NCBI RefSeq assembly: GCF_002953715.1
Contig: NZ_CP025012.1
Location: 2,480,001-2,544,000 of the forward strand
Length of the DNA: 64,000 nt
Reading direction: 5' to 3'
From: Rhizobium leguminosarum
GTDB lineage: Bacteria; Pseudomonadota; Alphaproteobacteria; Rhizobiales; Rhizobiaceae
Below the pieces are notes generated by a model, which made no database searches, was not told the DNA's origin, and saw only the letters and a program-made list of their open reading frames with translations. The position numbers were made by a program, and so were the translations under genes. The number at the start of each line of letters is the position of its first letter. Position 1 is the first letter of the stretch. This document shows positions 36,586-44,966 of the stretch, in pieces.

Positions 36586-37535
36586 GCGCCGCCAACTCAG
36601 CCCATTCGGTCGTCGAACCGAGCCTGTCCAGCAAGCGCATCGCCGGCACCATCGTCGTCGTCTATGCGCTGATCACCCTCATTCCGCTCGTCTGGATCTT
36701 CCTGACCAGCATCAAGTCGCCGCCGGATTCGATCAGCTATCCCCCCAAGATCGTCTTCACGCCGTCGCTCGAAGGCTATTGCAACCTGTTCACCACGCGC
36801 ACGCGGCAGACGCCCGACTATATCGCCTCGCTGCCGGCGCCGGCCGGCGCCTGCGATGAGGTGACGCGCAAGCGCAACATGGTGATTGCCGGCCCGTCGA
36901 ACTTCGTGCCGCGCTTCGTCAATTCGCTGGTGATCGCCTTCGGCTCCACCTTCCTCGCGGTCTTCCTCGGCACGCTCGCCGCCTACGGCTTCTCGCGCTT
37001 CAAGGTGCCGCTCGCCGACGACCTGCTGTTCTTCATCCTGTCGACGCGGATGATGCCGCCGATTGCCGTCGCCATCCCGATCTACCTGATGTATCGCGAA
37101 CTCGGCCTGTCGGACACGGCCTTGGGCATGATCCTGCTCTACACCGCCGTCAACGTCTCGCTCGCCGTGTGGCTGCTCAAGGGCTTCATCGACGAAATTC
37201 CGCGCGAATACGAGGAAGCGGCGATGATCGACGGCTATACGAGACTGCAGGCCTTCCGCAAGGTCGTGCTGCCGCAGGCAACGACGGGCATCGCCGCGAC
37301 CGCGATCTTTTGCCTGATCTTCGCCTGGAACGAATATGCCTTCGCCGCTCTTCTGACCTCGGGCGAGGCCCAGACCGCGCCGCCCTTCATCCCGACGATC
37401 ATCGGCGAAGGCGGGCAGGACTGGCCGGCGGTCGCGGCCGGTACGACGATCTTCCTGATCCCGATCCTCGTCTTCACCATTCTCTTGCGCAAACAACTGC
37501 TGCGCGGCATCACCTTCGGAGCCGTCCGCAAATGA
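36582..37535 (+). CDS. ABC importer permease 2 (MalG-like)
   Basis: 317 residues, six spans, EAA loop EYEEAAMIDGYTRLQAFRKV. There is an unusually long periplasmic loop between spans 1 and 2 (about 50-110) with two Cys and TRTRQTPDYIASLPAPAGAC, present in permeases of this importer type. Overlaps permease 1 and the small membrane protein by four bases each. Confidence 0.92.
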   Translation: MSAANSAHSVVEPSLSSKRIAGTIVVVYALITLIPLVWIFLTSIKSPPDSISYPPKIVFTPSLEGYCNLFTTRTRQTPDYIASLPAPAGACDEVTRKRNMVIAGPSNFVPRFVNSLVIAFGSTFLAVFLGTLAAYGFSRFKVPLADDLLFFILSTRMMPPIAVAIPIYLMYRELGLSDTALGMILLYTAVNVSLAVWLLKGFIDEIPREYEEAAMIDGYTRLQAFRKVVLPQATTGIAATAIFCLIFAWNEYAFAALLTSGEAQTAPPFIPTIIGEGGQDWPAVAAGTTIFLIPILVFTILLRKQLLRGITFGAVRK

Positions 37536-37744
37536 GCCATCTGATCGAAACACCCACCCCAGCCCGTCCGAAACGGCCGTTCTTCCTGCGCCGCGGCCCG
37601 ATGGAAACCATCGCGACCGTGCTGATCGCGTTGGGCTTCCTGATGCTGTTCCAGCCCTTCCTGCTGGTGCTCTACACCTATTCGCTGGTGACCCTGCTTG
37701 CAGGCACCGTCATGTTCATCATCGTTTCGAAATTCCCGGAGTAA
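37532..37744 (+). CDS. Small membrane protein of the ABC operon
   Basis: 70 residues: a basic cytoplasmic N-terminus (PARPKRPFFLRRG) and two hydrophobic segments (about 25-45 and 47-66), ending SKFPE. It overlaps permease 2 by ATGA and stops three bases before the first ATPase, so it is clearly translated with the importer. Rhizobial glycerol importers of the glpSTPQ type carry a comparable small membrane gene (glpU). Role unknown. Confidence 0.82.
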   Translation: MSHLIETPTPARPKRPFFLRRGPMETIATVLIALGFLMLFQPFLLVLYTYSLVTLLAGTVMFIIVSKFPE

Positions 37745-37747
37745 ACC

Positions 37748-38845
37748 ATGGCGGACATCCGGATCGAAAATCTTCGCAAGGAATTCGGCAGCTTCGTCGC
37801 AGTTCAGGATTCCAGCTTCACCGTCGATGACGGCGAGTTCCTGGCGCTGCTCGGGCCTTCCGGCTGCGGCAAGACCACCACGCTGCGCATGATCGCCGGC
37901 CTCGAGCTGCCAAGCAGCGGCAAGATCTATCTCGACGGTGAGGACGTCACCTTCAACCGCGCCAGCGCCCGCGACATCGCCTTCGTCTTCCAGCTCTTCG
38001 CGCTCTACCCGCATATGAACGTGCGTAGGAATATCGGCTTCCCGCTGCTGTCGCAGGGCATGGCCAAGGCTGAAATCCGTCAACGCGTGGAAGAGACCGC
38101 CCGCCTGCTGCAGATCGACCATATTCTCAACCGCTCGGTATCGGGCCTTGCCGGCGGCGACCGGCAGCGCGTGGCGCTCGGCCGCGCCATCGTCCGGCGT
38201 CCGAAATGCTTCCTGATGGACGAGCCGCTCGGCACGCTCGACGCCGAGTTCCGCGAGATCATGGTCCACGAATTGCGCGAGCTGCACAATCGCATCCACG
38301 CGACCACCGTCTACGTCACTCATGACCAGCACGAGGCAATGGCGATGGCCGACAAGATCGCCGTGATGAACCATGGCGTCATCGAGCAGTTCGGCACGCC
38401 ACAGGAGATCTACGCCAAGCCCGCGACCATGTATGTCGCCGATTTCATTGGCTCGCCGCCGATGAACTTCATGCGCTTCACCTCCGGCTTGAAAAGCGGC
38501 GACAAATCCATCCTGCTCGACGGCATCGACGTCGCCGTTCCCGAGATCCACCAGGACATGGCCGAGAGCGAGCTGGCCCTCGGCGTGCGGCCGGAGCATA
38601 TCCGCTTCAACGACGCATCGCGGCTCCGCGGTGCCGTCTATGGCAGCGAATATCTCGGCACCAACCAGGTCGTGGCTGTGGAAACCCCGGGCGGCCTGAT
38701 CAAGGCCCGCGTTCCCGCCAATCGCAGCTTCCAGATCGGCGAGAGGGTCGGCCTGGAATTCAATCCGGCGAAACTCGCGCTCTTCGACTGCACGTCGGGC
38801 CGTGCCGTACCGTCCTCGCTCTATCAGGAGACCCGGCATGGCTGA
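37748..38845 (+). CDS. ABC importer ATPase 1, atypical signature
   Basis: 365 residues, MalK/UgpC-type with a C-terminal TOBE region. Walker [11 protein letters not shown] at about 36-45, Q-loop in [11 protein letters not shown], Walker [15 protein letters not shown]-loop [11 protein letters not shown]. The signature reads LAGGDRQR where LSGGQ is normal, so the site it completes in the partner may be weak. The first of two consecutive, different ATPases, pointing to a heterodimer. Confidence 0.93.
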   Translation: MADIRIENLRKEFGSFVAVQDSSFTVDDGEFLALLGPSGCGKTTTLRMIAGLELPSSGKIYLDGEDVTFNRASARDIAFVFQLFALYPHMNVRRNIGFPLLSQGMAKAEIRQRVEETARLLQIDHILNRSVSGLAGGDRQRVALGRAIVRRPKCFLMDEPLGTLDAEFREIMVHELRELHNRIHATTVYVTHDQHEAMAMADKIAVMNHGVIEQFGTPQEIYAKPATMYVADFIGSPPMNFMRFTSGLKSGDKSILLDGIDVAVPEIHQDMAESELALGVRPEHIRFNDASRLRGAVYGSEYLGTNQVVAVETPGGLIKARVPANRSFQIGERVGLEFNPAKLALFDCTSGRAVPSSLYQETRHG

Positions 38846-39845
38846 TGTCGTCCTCAGGAACCTCGCCAAGCGCTTCGGCGACACCCAGGCCTTAGTCGAT
38901 CTCGATCTCTCGATCCGCGACGGAGAGTTCGTCGTGCTGCTCGGTCCCACAGGCGCGGGCAAGACGACGACGCTGCGGCTGATCGCCGGCCTCGAAAAGC
39001 CAGATAGCGGCCGCATCGAGATCGGCGGCCGCAATGTCGCAGCCGAAGCACCGGCCGAACGCGACGTCGCCTTCGTCTTCCAGCAATATTCGCTCTATCC
39101 GCATATGACGGTTTACGAGAACCTCGCCTTCCCGCTGAAGGCGCCGGTCCGCAAACTGAGCGCCGAAGAGATCGACCGCCGCGTCCGCGAGGTCGCGCGC
39201 ATGGTCCGGATCGACCACAAGCTGGAGAACCGCTCGACCAGGCTTTCCGGGGGCGAGATGCAGCGTGTCGCGATCGGCCGGGCACTGGTGCGCCGGCCGG
39301 CGATCTATCTGATGGATGAACCGCTGTCCTCGCTCGACGCCAAGCTGCGCGCCGAACTGCGCCTGGAGCTGAAGCGTATCCAGAAGGAGCTTGGCTCGAC
39401 GCTGCTCTATGTCACCCACGACCAGGTGGAAGCCATGACCATGGCCGACCGTATCGGCATCGTCGCCGAGGGACGGCTGATGCAAGTGGGAACACCGCGC
39501 GAAATCTACGGCAATCCCGCCAACCTGCATGTCGCCGCCCGCCTCGGCCAGCCGCACATCAACCTGTTGCCTGCGGACCTGCTCCCGGGCGGCCAGCCGC
39601 CGGCCGGCACGAAAACCGTCGGTGCGCGCACCGAACATCTCGACATCATTGTCGGCAAGGATGCCAATGCAGAGATCGACTGGATCGAACATCTCGGCGA
39701 CCAGAACCATCTGCACATCAGGGCTGGCAATCACAAGCTCGTCACACTTGCGGATCCATATCTGGCGATCGCCCCGGGAGACCGGATCAGCCTGACGTTG
39801 CGCGATCCACTTTATTTCGACGCCGGTGGACAGCGTCTTTCCTGA
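38838..39845 (+). CDS. ABC importer ATPase 2
   Basis: 335 residues, MalK-type. Walker A GPTGAGKTTT at about 36-45, signature LSGGEMQR near 135, Walker B YLMDEPLSSLDAK, H-loop VTHDQVEAMTM; all canonical. A shorter C-terminal domain than ATPase 1. It overlaps ATPase 1 by 8 bp. The 53-bp gap to dhaKL shows no terminator, so transcription probably continues. Confidence 0.93.
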   Translation: MADVVLRNLAKRFGDTQALVDLDLSIRDGEFVVLLGPTGAGKTTTLRLIAGLEKPDSGRIEIGGRNVAAEAPAERDVAFVFQQYSLYPHMTVYENLAFPLKAPVRKLSAEEIDRRVREVARMVRIDHKLENRSTRLSGGEMQRVAIGRALVRRPAIYLMDEPLSSLDAKLRAELRLELKRIQKELGSTLLYVTHDQVEAMTMADRIGIVAEGRLMQVGTPREIYGNPANLHVAARLGQPHINLLPADLLPGGQPPAGTKTVGARTEHLDIIVGKDANAEIDWIEHLGDQNHLHIRAGNHKLVTLADPYLAIAPGDRISLTLRDPLYFDAGGQRLS

Positions 39846-39898
39846 CCGGCAGACAGACATGATGATGGCATGAAAAACAAACAGACGGGTCTCAATCG

Positions 39899-41542
39899 AT
39901 GAAACACTTCTTCAACCGCAGGGAAAACATCGTCACCGAAGCTTTGGACGGTCTGCTTCTGACCAGCAGTGCCGGCCGTCTGGCCCGCCTCGACAGCTTT
40001 CCCGACATCAAGGTGATCCTGCGCGCGGATTGGGACAAGTCAAAAGTGGCGATCATCTCCGGCGGCGGCGCCGGCCATGAGCCCTCCCATGCCGGCTTTG
40101 TCGGCAAGGGCATGCTGACGGCAGCCGTATCCGGCGAAATCTTCGCCTCGCCGAGCGTCGATGCGGTGCTGACAGCGATCCGCGCCGTTGCCGGCCCGAA
40201 GGGCGCCCTGCTGATCGTCAAGAACTACACCGGCGACCGGCTGAATTTCGGCCTTGCCGCCGAAAAAGCGCGCGCCGAGGGCTTCGACGTCGAGATGGTC
40301 ATCGTCGCCGACGATATCGCCATCCCCGGCATCAACCAGCCGCGCGGCGTCGCCGGCACGCTGTTCGTTCACAAGATCGCTGGTTATCACGCCGAGAGGG
40401 GCGAGGATCTGAAGACGGTCGCAGCCCATGCCGCGGCAGCAGCCGGCGACATCGTCTCGCTCGGCATGTCGCTCTCCACCTGCAGCGTGCCCGGCCAGGC
40501 GCATGAGAGCCGCCTCGGCGAGAACGAGGGCGAACTCGGCCTCGGCATTCATGGCGAGCCGGGCGTCGAGCGCATCGCTTTGCAGCCGGTCGCCGATATC
40601 GTCGCCACCATGGTGGCGCGCCTCACTCCGACGCTGCGCGAAGGCAGAAACCACGCGCTCCTCATCAACAATCTCGGCGCCGTGCCGCCGCTCGAAATGA
40701 CCGTCATCGCCAATGCCGTATTGTCCTCGCCGCTTGCCGATCGCATCCGGCTGATCATCGGCCCGGCGCCGATGATGACGGCGCTCAACATGAATGGCTT
40801 CTCGCTGTCGCTGATCCGACTGGATGCCGTTCGCGAGGCGGCACTGACGGCGATGGTCGAGTCGCATGCCTGGATGCCGGCCGTCGAACGCCACGAGATC
40901 CAGATCATCGCCGCACCGAGAACATCAGCCGGACTGAATGGCGCGAACGGCAAGGCCGGGGAAAATGACCGCAACCGGCGCCTGATCACGGCGCTCTGCG
41001 AGCATCTGATTTCGCAGGAAAGCGAACTCAACCGGCTGGACGGCCGCGTCGGCGACGGCGATACCGGCTCGACGGTGGCGTCTGGCGCCCGCAGTGTGCT
41101 TGCCCGCCTCGACACGCTGCCGCTCGACCGGCCGGCGGCAACGCTTGCCTCGCTCGGCGATATCCTCGGCACCAGCATGGGCGGATCGAGCGGCGTACTG
41201 CTGTCGATCTTCTTCACCGCAGCGGCAAAGGCGATGGCTGACAAAGCCGATATCGCCGCAGCCCTTCTTGCCGGGCTCGACAGGATGACGTTCTATGGCG
41301 GAGCCGGAGTCGGCGACCGGACGATGGTCGATGCGTTGTCGCCTGCCCTGCAGGCGCTTGCATCCGGCGATGTCGCCGCCGCGGCAAGGGCTGCGGCAGT
41401 GGGTGCGGAGTCGACGAAGATGATGATGAAGGCGAGAGCCGGACGCGCCTCCTATGTCGGCGAAAGGGATCTGGCGGGTGTCGCCGATCCCGGCGCCGTG
41501 GCGGTTGCCGGCGCGTTCGGCGTGGCGGCAAGCCTCGCCTGA
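39899..41542 (+). CDS. DhaKL: one-chain dihydroxyacetone-type kinase (ATP-dependent layout)
   Basis: 547 residues combining DhaK (1-330) and DhaL (about 345-547). DhaK part: GGGAGHEPSHAGFVG, NYTGDRLNFG and GIHGEPG with His218, which forms the hemiaminal with substrate at the same number as in E. coli DhaK. DhaL part: GDGDTGST metal/ADP motif and GGSSGVLLS. A fused K-L chain normally uses ATP, as in the Citrobacter and yeast enzymes (552 and 584 residues). Product would be DHAP or a related ketose phosphate. Confidence 0.92.
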   Translation: MKHFFNRRENIVTEALDGLLLTSSAGRLARLDSFPDIKVILRADWDKSKVAIISGGGAGHEPSHAGFVGKGMLTAAVSGEIFASPSVDAVLTAIRAVAGPKGALLIVKNYTGDRLNFGLAAEKARAEGFDVEMVIVADDIAIPGINQPRGVAGTLFVHKIAGYHAERGEDLKTVAAHAAAAAGDIVSLGMSLSTCSVPGQAHESRLGENEGELGLGIHGEPGVERIALQPVADIVATMVARLTPTLREGRNHALLINNLGAVPPLEMTVIANAVLSSPLADRIRLIIGPAPMMTALNMNGFSLSLIRLDAVREAALTAMVESHAWMPAVERHEIQIIAAPRTSAGLNGANGKAGENDRNRRLITALCEHLISQESELNRLDGRVGDGDTGSTVASGARSVLARLDTLPLDRPAATLASLGDILGTSMGGSSGVLLSIFFTAAAKAMADKADIAAALLAGLDRMTFYGGAGVGDRTMVDALSPALQALASGDVAAAARAAAVGAESTKMMMKARAGRASYVGERDLAGVADPGAVAVAGAFGVAASLA

Positions 41543-41588
41543 CGAAAGAGACGTTTGATAGCCCGCGGGAGGCGCGGCGACAGGGAGG

Positions 41589-42209
41589 ATGGCAGTGCAG
41601 GCGGAACCGGTGCTTGTGGCAGGATTGATCGAGGTGTGCCGCGCGACCATCGCGGCAAACAGCGATCATCTCTGCGCGCTCGATCGCGCCATCGGCGATG
41701 GCGATCACGGAACCAATATGCGGCGCGGCTGCGAGGCAGTGAGCGCCGAAGGCGAGAGCCTCTCCAGCCTGCCCTTCCCCGACGCCGTGGAAAAAATCGG
41801 CCTGACCCTGGTGATGAATGTCGGCGGTGCGGCCGGGCCGCTCTACGGCACGCTGCTGATGGAGATCGGCCGCGAGCTTCGCAAAAGTGATGAAAAGGCC
41901 GATTTTTCGCAGGTGCTGAAACAGGCGATCGATGCCGTGGCCAGACGCGGTCGCGCGCATGCCGGCGACAAAACCCTGCTCGACGTACTCTATCCCGTGC
42001 ATGCGGCACTCGCTAGCCGCTCGCCGCTCGGCGCCATCGCCCGCAGGGCCGAGCGCTCCGCCAACCGCACTGCTGAGATGAAGGCAATGCGTGGGCGCGC
42101 GGCCTATCTCGGCGACCGCTCCATCGGTCATGTCGATCCCGGCGCGTCGAGCTGCGCGCTGCTGACCACGGCGATCTGCCGCTATCTCGGGGAGCACCGT
42201 CCGCAATGA
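41589..42209 (+). CDS. dhaL: DhaL, nucleotide subunit of PEP-dependent kinase
   Basis: 206 residues, stand-alone DhaL. GDGDHGTNM at 36-44 supplies the Asp ligands for Mg-ADP; NVGGAAGPLYG and GRAAYLGDRS complete the lid. It is closer in sequence style to E. coli DhaL than to the DhaL half of the fused kinase upstream. ADP stays bound and is rephosphorylated by DhaM. Overlaps dhaM by ATGA. Start ATG 41589 follows GACAGGGAGG. Confidence 0.92.
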   Translation: MAVQAEPVLVAGLIEVCRATIAANSDHLCALDRAIGDGDHGTNMRRGCEAVSAEGESLSSLPFPDAVEKIGLTLVMNVGGAAGPLYGTLLMEIGRELRKSDEKADFSQVLKQAIDAVARRGRAHAGDKTLLDVLYPVHAALASRSPLGAIARRAERSANRTAEMKAMRGRAAYLGDRSIGHVDPGASSCALLTTAICRYLGEHRPQ

Positions 42210-42604
42210 GTGGAAAGACCGCAAATGTGGGTATCGTGATCGTCTCTCACTCGCCGTTGGTGGCAAAGGGGATCGCCGACATGGTGCGGCAGATGGTCGG
42301 CGACTGCGTGCCGCTCGCTTGGTCGGGCGGTAACATCCATGGCGAGCTCGGTACCGATGCCGACGGCATTCTGAGGGCGATCGAGGCTGCCTGGTCCGAT
42401 GCCGGCGTCGCCGTCTTCGTCGATCTCGGCGGCGCCGAAACCAACAGCGAGATGGCGATCGAAATGCTGGGCCTTCCCCGCGCGGCCCTCGTCTCCATCT
42501 GCAACGCGCCTTTGGTTGAAGGCGCCGTCATCGCCGCCGCCGAGGCGTCGGGGGGCGCGTCGCTGGCCAAGGTCGTCGCCACAGCCGAGGAACTGTCCCC
42601 CTGA
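42206..42604 (+). CDS. dhaM: DhaM EIIA domain (phosphotransferase subunit)
   Basis: 132 residues of the mannose-type EIIA fold with active His15 (VIVSHSPLVAKG) and VFVDLGGAETNSEMA. In E. coli DhaM this domain is fused to HPr and enzyme I parts; here it stands alone and the other two are the next genes. It passes phosphate from HPr to the ADP on DhaL. TGATG junction with the HPr gene. Confidence 0.92.
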   Translation: MSGKTANVGIVIVSHSPLVAKGIADMVRQMVGDCVPLAWSGGNIHGELGTDADGILRAIEAAWSDAGVAVFVDLGGAETNSEMAIEMLGLPRAALVSICNAPLVEGAVIAAAEASGGASLAKVVATAEELSP

Positions 42605-42948
42605 TGACGAGCGGATTGCGTAGCGAAAAACAGGAGCCCGATCCATTGCACGTGAATTGCCAGACGGAGGTGGAAGTCAAGCACGGTGTCGGGCTGCATG
42701 CCCGCCCCTCCGTCACCTTCACGCGGCTTGCCAAGTCCTTCCCCTGTTCGATCGAGATCGCTGTCAACGGCAGCGACGTCTGGCTGAACGGCAAGAGCAT
42801 CATCAAGATCATGGGCGCGAGAATCCGAAAAGGGTCGATCCTCAGGATCCGCGCCGACGGCATTCTCGCCGAAGAGGCGATCCGCGCCCTGAAGGAACTC
42901 ATCGAGCGCAACTTCGATGAGGAAAAGAAACATGGCCGAACCGCTTAG
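42604..42948 (+). CDS. HPr-like phosphocarrier of the dha operon
   Basis: 114 residues with an HPr domain. Phospho-His32 is in GVGLHARPS and a Ser sits at the usual Ser46-type position (NGKSIIKIMG). The N-terminal 14 residues are extra; a TTG at 42646, eight bases after AGGAG, would give a normal-length HPr with the His at 18. The C-terminus is extended and acidic/basic (ERNFDEEKKHGRTA). It transfers phosphate between the downstream enzyme I and DhaM. Confidence 0.9.
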   Translation: MTSGLRSEKQEPDPLHVNCQTEVEVKHGVGLHARPSVTFTRLAKSFPCSIEIAVNGSDVWLNGKSIIKIMGARIRKGSILRIRADGILAEEAIRALKELIERNFDEEKKHGRTA

Positions 42949-44506
42949 GCTGAAAGCAAAGAGCGCATCCCCGGGCATCGCATCCGGCCCGGCCTTTCTG
43001 GCCGAGCGGCCGGACGCCGCCCCCGCGCCTCGAACGGTCGGTGGATTCGGCGCGCTGGAGAAGGCGATCGACATCTCGATCGGCGAACTCGAGCACCTTG
43101 CCGAGGGCGCCGACGCCGAAAGCCGCGATATCATCGATTTCCAGATCGAGGTGCTGCGCGATCCGACGATTGCGGAAGCAACAGGCGCGCGCATGGAAGA
43201 GGACCACAACGTCGTCTTTGCCTGGGTCGCCACCCTCGACGCCTATATCGGTGAACTCGAAGCGGCCGACGAGGAGCAGATGCGAGCGCGCGCCGTCGAT
43301 ATTCTCGACATCAAGAACCGCGTGCTCGGAGCGCTCGCCGGCACCCCGATCGCCGATTTCCCGCCCGGCTCGGTCTTCGTTGGCAAGGATATGGAGCCGA
43401 GCCGCTTTCTTGCCCATGACTGGTCGAAAGGCGGCGGCATCGCGCTGTTTGCAGGCAGCACCGCCGGCCACGTCGCCCTGCTTGCCCGGGCGAAATCTGT
43501 GCCGATGGTGGTCGGCACGGGCCGCTTTTCGGCAGCAGATGGAGATCCCGTTCGCGTGGATGGCGACGCCGGTGCGGTCGTCCTGAAGGCGGGCGGCATG
43601 CTGATTCCGGCACCGGCACAAGGACCTGCCGGCGACACGCAGACTGCCGGCGGCGAACTGCGCACGGCGGATGGCGTGCCGATCCAGCTTTCCATCAACA
43701 TCAACGATCCCGCCGAGATCGACGCGCTCGATCCGGCAACGGCCGGCGTCGGCCTGATGCGCTCGGAATTTTCAGTCACCTCGATCGCCGATGCCGCCAA
43801 CGAGGAACGGCAGCTGGCGATCTATCGCCGCGTGCTGGAACAGGCGGGCGAGAAGCCGGTGATCATAAGAATGCTCGATATTGGCGGCGACAAGCCGGTC
43901 GCCGGCCTGGATGACCTGCCGGCTCTCGCTGCCTCGGGCCTGCGCGGCATTCGGCTGCTGCTTGCCCGGCCGGAGATCGCCCGCGTCCAGGCCCGCGCCC
44001 TGCTGCGCGCCGCCGTCTTCGGCAGGCTTTCGGTGATGCTGCCGATGGTGACCTTTCCCGACGAGATCGACAGGATGCGCGAGTTGTTCCGCGAAGAAGC
44101 CGAAAAACTCGGCCGCCGTTCTCTGCTCCACCGAATGCCGCCGATCGGCATGATGGTGGAGGTACCCTCAGCCGCATTGATGCTCGACACCTTTGGATCT
44201 GCGGCTTTCTTCTCGTTCGGAACCAACGACCTCACCCAATATCTTGCCGCCTCCGCCCGCGACGATATCGACGCCGATGCCGGCAAGGCCGCACCCGCCG
44301 TGCTCCGGCTGATTGCCCAGGCGGTGAAGCTGACCGCCGGCAAGCCCACCAGCATCTGCGGCGACATGGCCGGCAATCCCAGCTATCTGCCGGGGCTGCT
44401 CGCCGCCGGCCTGCGGCATTTTTCCGTGGCGCCGGCCCGGCGTCCCGCGATAAGATCGGCGATCATCGGCCTCAACGCCGATGGCACAAGGGCAGCCGGA
44501 GAATAG
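42932..44506 (+). CDS. Enzyme I-like PEP phosphotransferase of the dha operon
   Basis: 524 residues, somewhat shorter than PtsI (about 575). Order: short N-terminus, HPr-binding helical part, phospho-His180 in GSTAGHVALLAR (PtsI has TSHAAI), PEP-binding GVGLMRSEF, IRMLDIGGDKP, MVEVPSA, FFSFGTNDLTQY, and Cys476 in SICGDMAG. All catalytic residues are present. There is no GAF domain, so it is not PtsP. ATG 42932 overlaps the HPr gene by 17 bp and has GAGGAAAAG upstream. Confidence 0.9.
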   Translation: MAEPLRLKAKSASPGIASGPAFLAERPDAAPAPRTVGGFGALEKAIDISIGELEHLAEGADAESRDIIDFQIEVLRDPTIAEATGARMEEDHNVVFAWVATLDAYIGELEAADEEQMRARAVDILDIKNRVLGALAGTPIADFPPGSVFVGKDMEPSRFLAHDWSKGGGIALFAGSTAGHVALLARAKSVPMVVGTGRFSAADGDPVRVDGDAGAVVLKAGGMLIPAPAQGPAGDTQTAGGELRTADGVPIQLSININDPAEIDALDPATAGVGLMRSEFSVTSIADAANEERQLAIYRRVLEQAGEKPVIIRMLDIGGDKPVAGLDDLPALAASGLRGIRLLLARPEIARVQARALLRAAVFGRLSVMLPMVTFPDEIDRMRELFREEAEKLGRRSLLHRMPPIGMMVEVPSAALMLDTFGSAAFFSFGTNDLTQYLAASARDDIDADAGKAAPAVLRLIAQAVKLTAGKPTSICGDMAGNPSYLPGLLAAGLRHFSVAPARRPAIRSAIIGLNADGTRAAGE

Positions 44507-44507
44507 G

Positions 44508-44915
44508 ATGGCGCGCGAAGACACCGAAGACGCCATTATCGCCTACAAGTCCATTCTGGCGCAGATCATCGACAACAGGCCATCGGGCACGCGCCAGCGC
44601 CTGGCGACGGCGCTTGGAAAACATCGCAGCTTCGTCACCCAGATCACCAGTCCGACCTATGCAACGCCGCTGCCTGCGCGCCATCTGGCCACCATCGTCC
44701 GCGTCTGCCATTTCAGTGCCGCCGAACAGGAGCGCTTTCTCGAAGCCTATCAGGCCGCCCATCCCGGCAAGCTGCCGGACCTCGGCCATTCCGAGAAATT
44801 GCGGCACTTGTCGCTGATGGTGCCCGACTTCGGCGACGACAGGAAAAACCGCCTGCTGGAAGAGGCGATCTCAGATCTGGTGCAGAAAATCGTCGCGATA
44901 TCGGGTGCGGAATGA
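44508..44915 (+). CDS. Small HTH-like protein within the dha operon
   Basis: 135 residues, not assigned to a family with certainty. Residues about 27-70 fit a helix-turn-helix of XRE type (RQRLATALGKHRSFVTQITS), and the rest is helical with an amphipathic C-terminal segment (ISDLVQKIVAI). It starts just after the enzyme I stop. A local regulator of the operon is the simplest reading; an operon-specific adaptor is the alternative. Confidence 0.65.
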   Translation: MAREDTEDAIIAYKSILAQIIDNRPSGTRQRLATALGKHRSFVTQITSPTYATPLPARHLATIVRVCHFSAAEQERFLEAYQAAHPGKLPDLGHSEKLRHLSLMVPDFGDDRKNRLLEEAISDLVQKIVAISGAE

Positions 44916-44966
44916 CGCGTGCGCTGATTGACGTAACATAATGCTTTTGGCCTTGGGAGGGGCTTG

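Noticed and set aside
44927..44942. GTAACATA sequence upstream of dhaK as a fifth copy of the motif at 2591
   Set aside because: Only GTAACATA is shared; the paired GTAAC half-site is missing and the place is within another operon.
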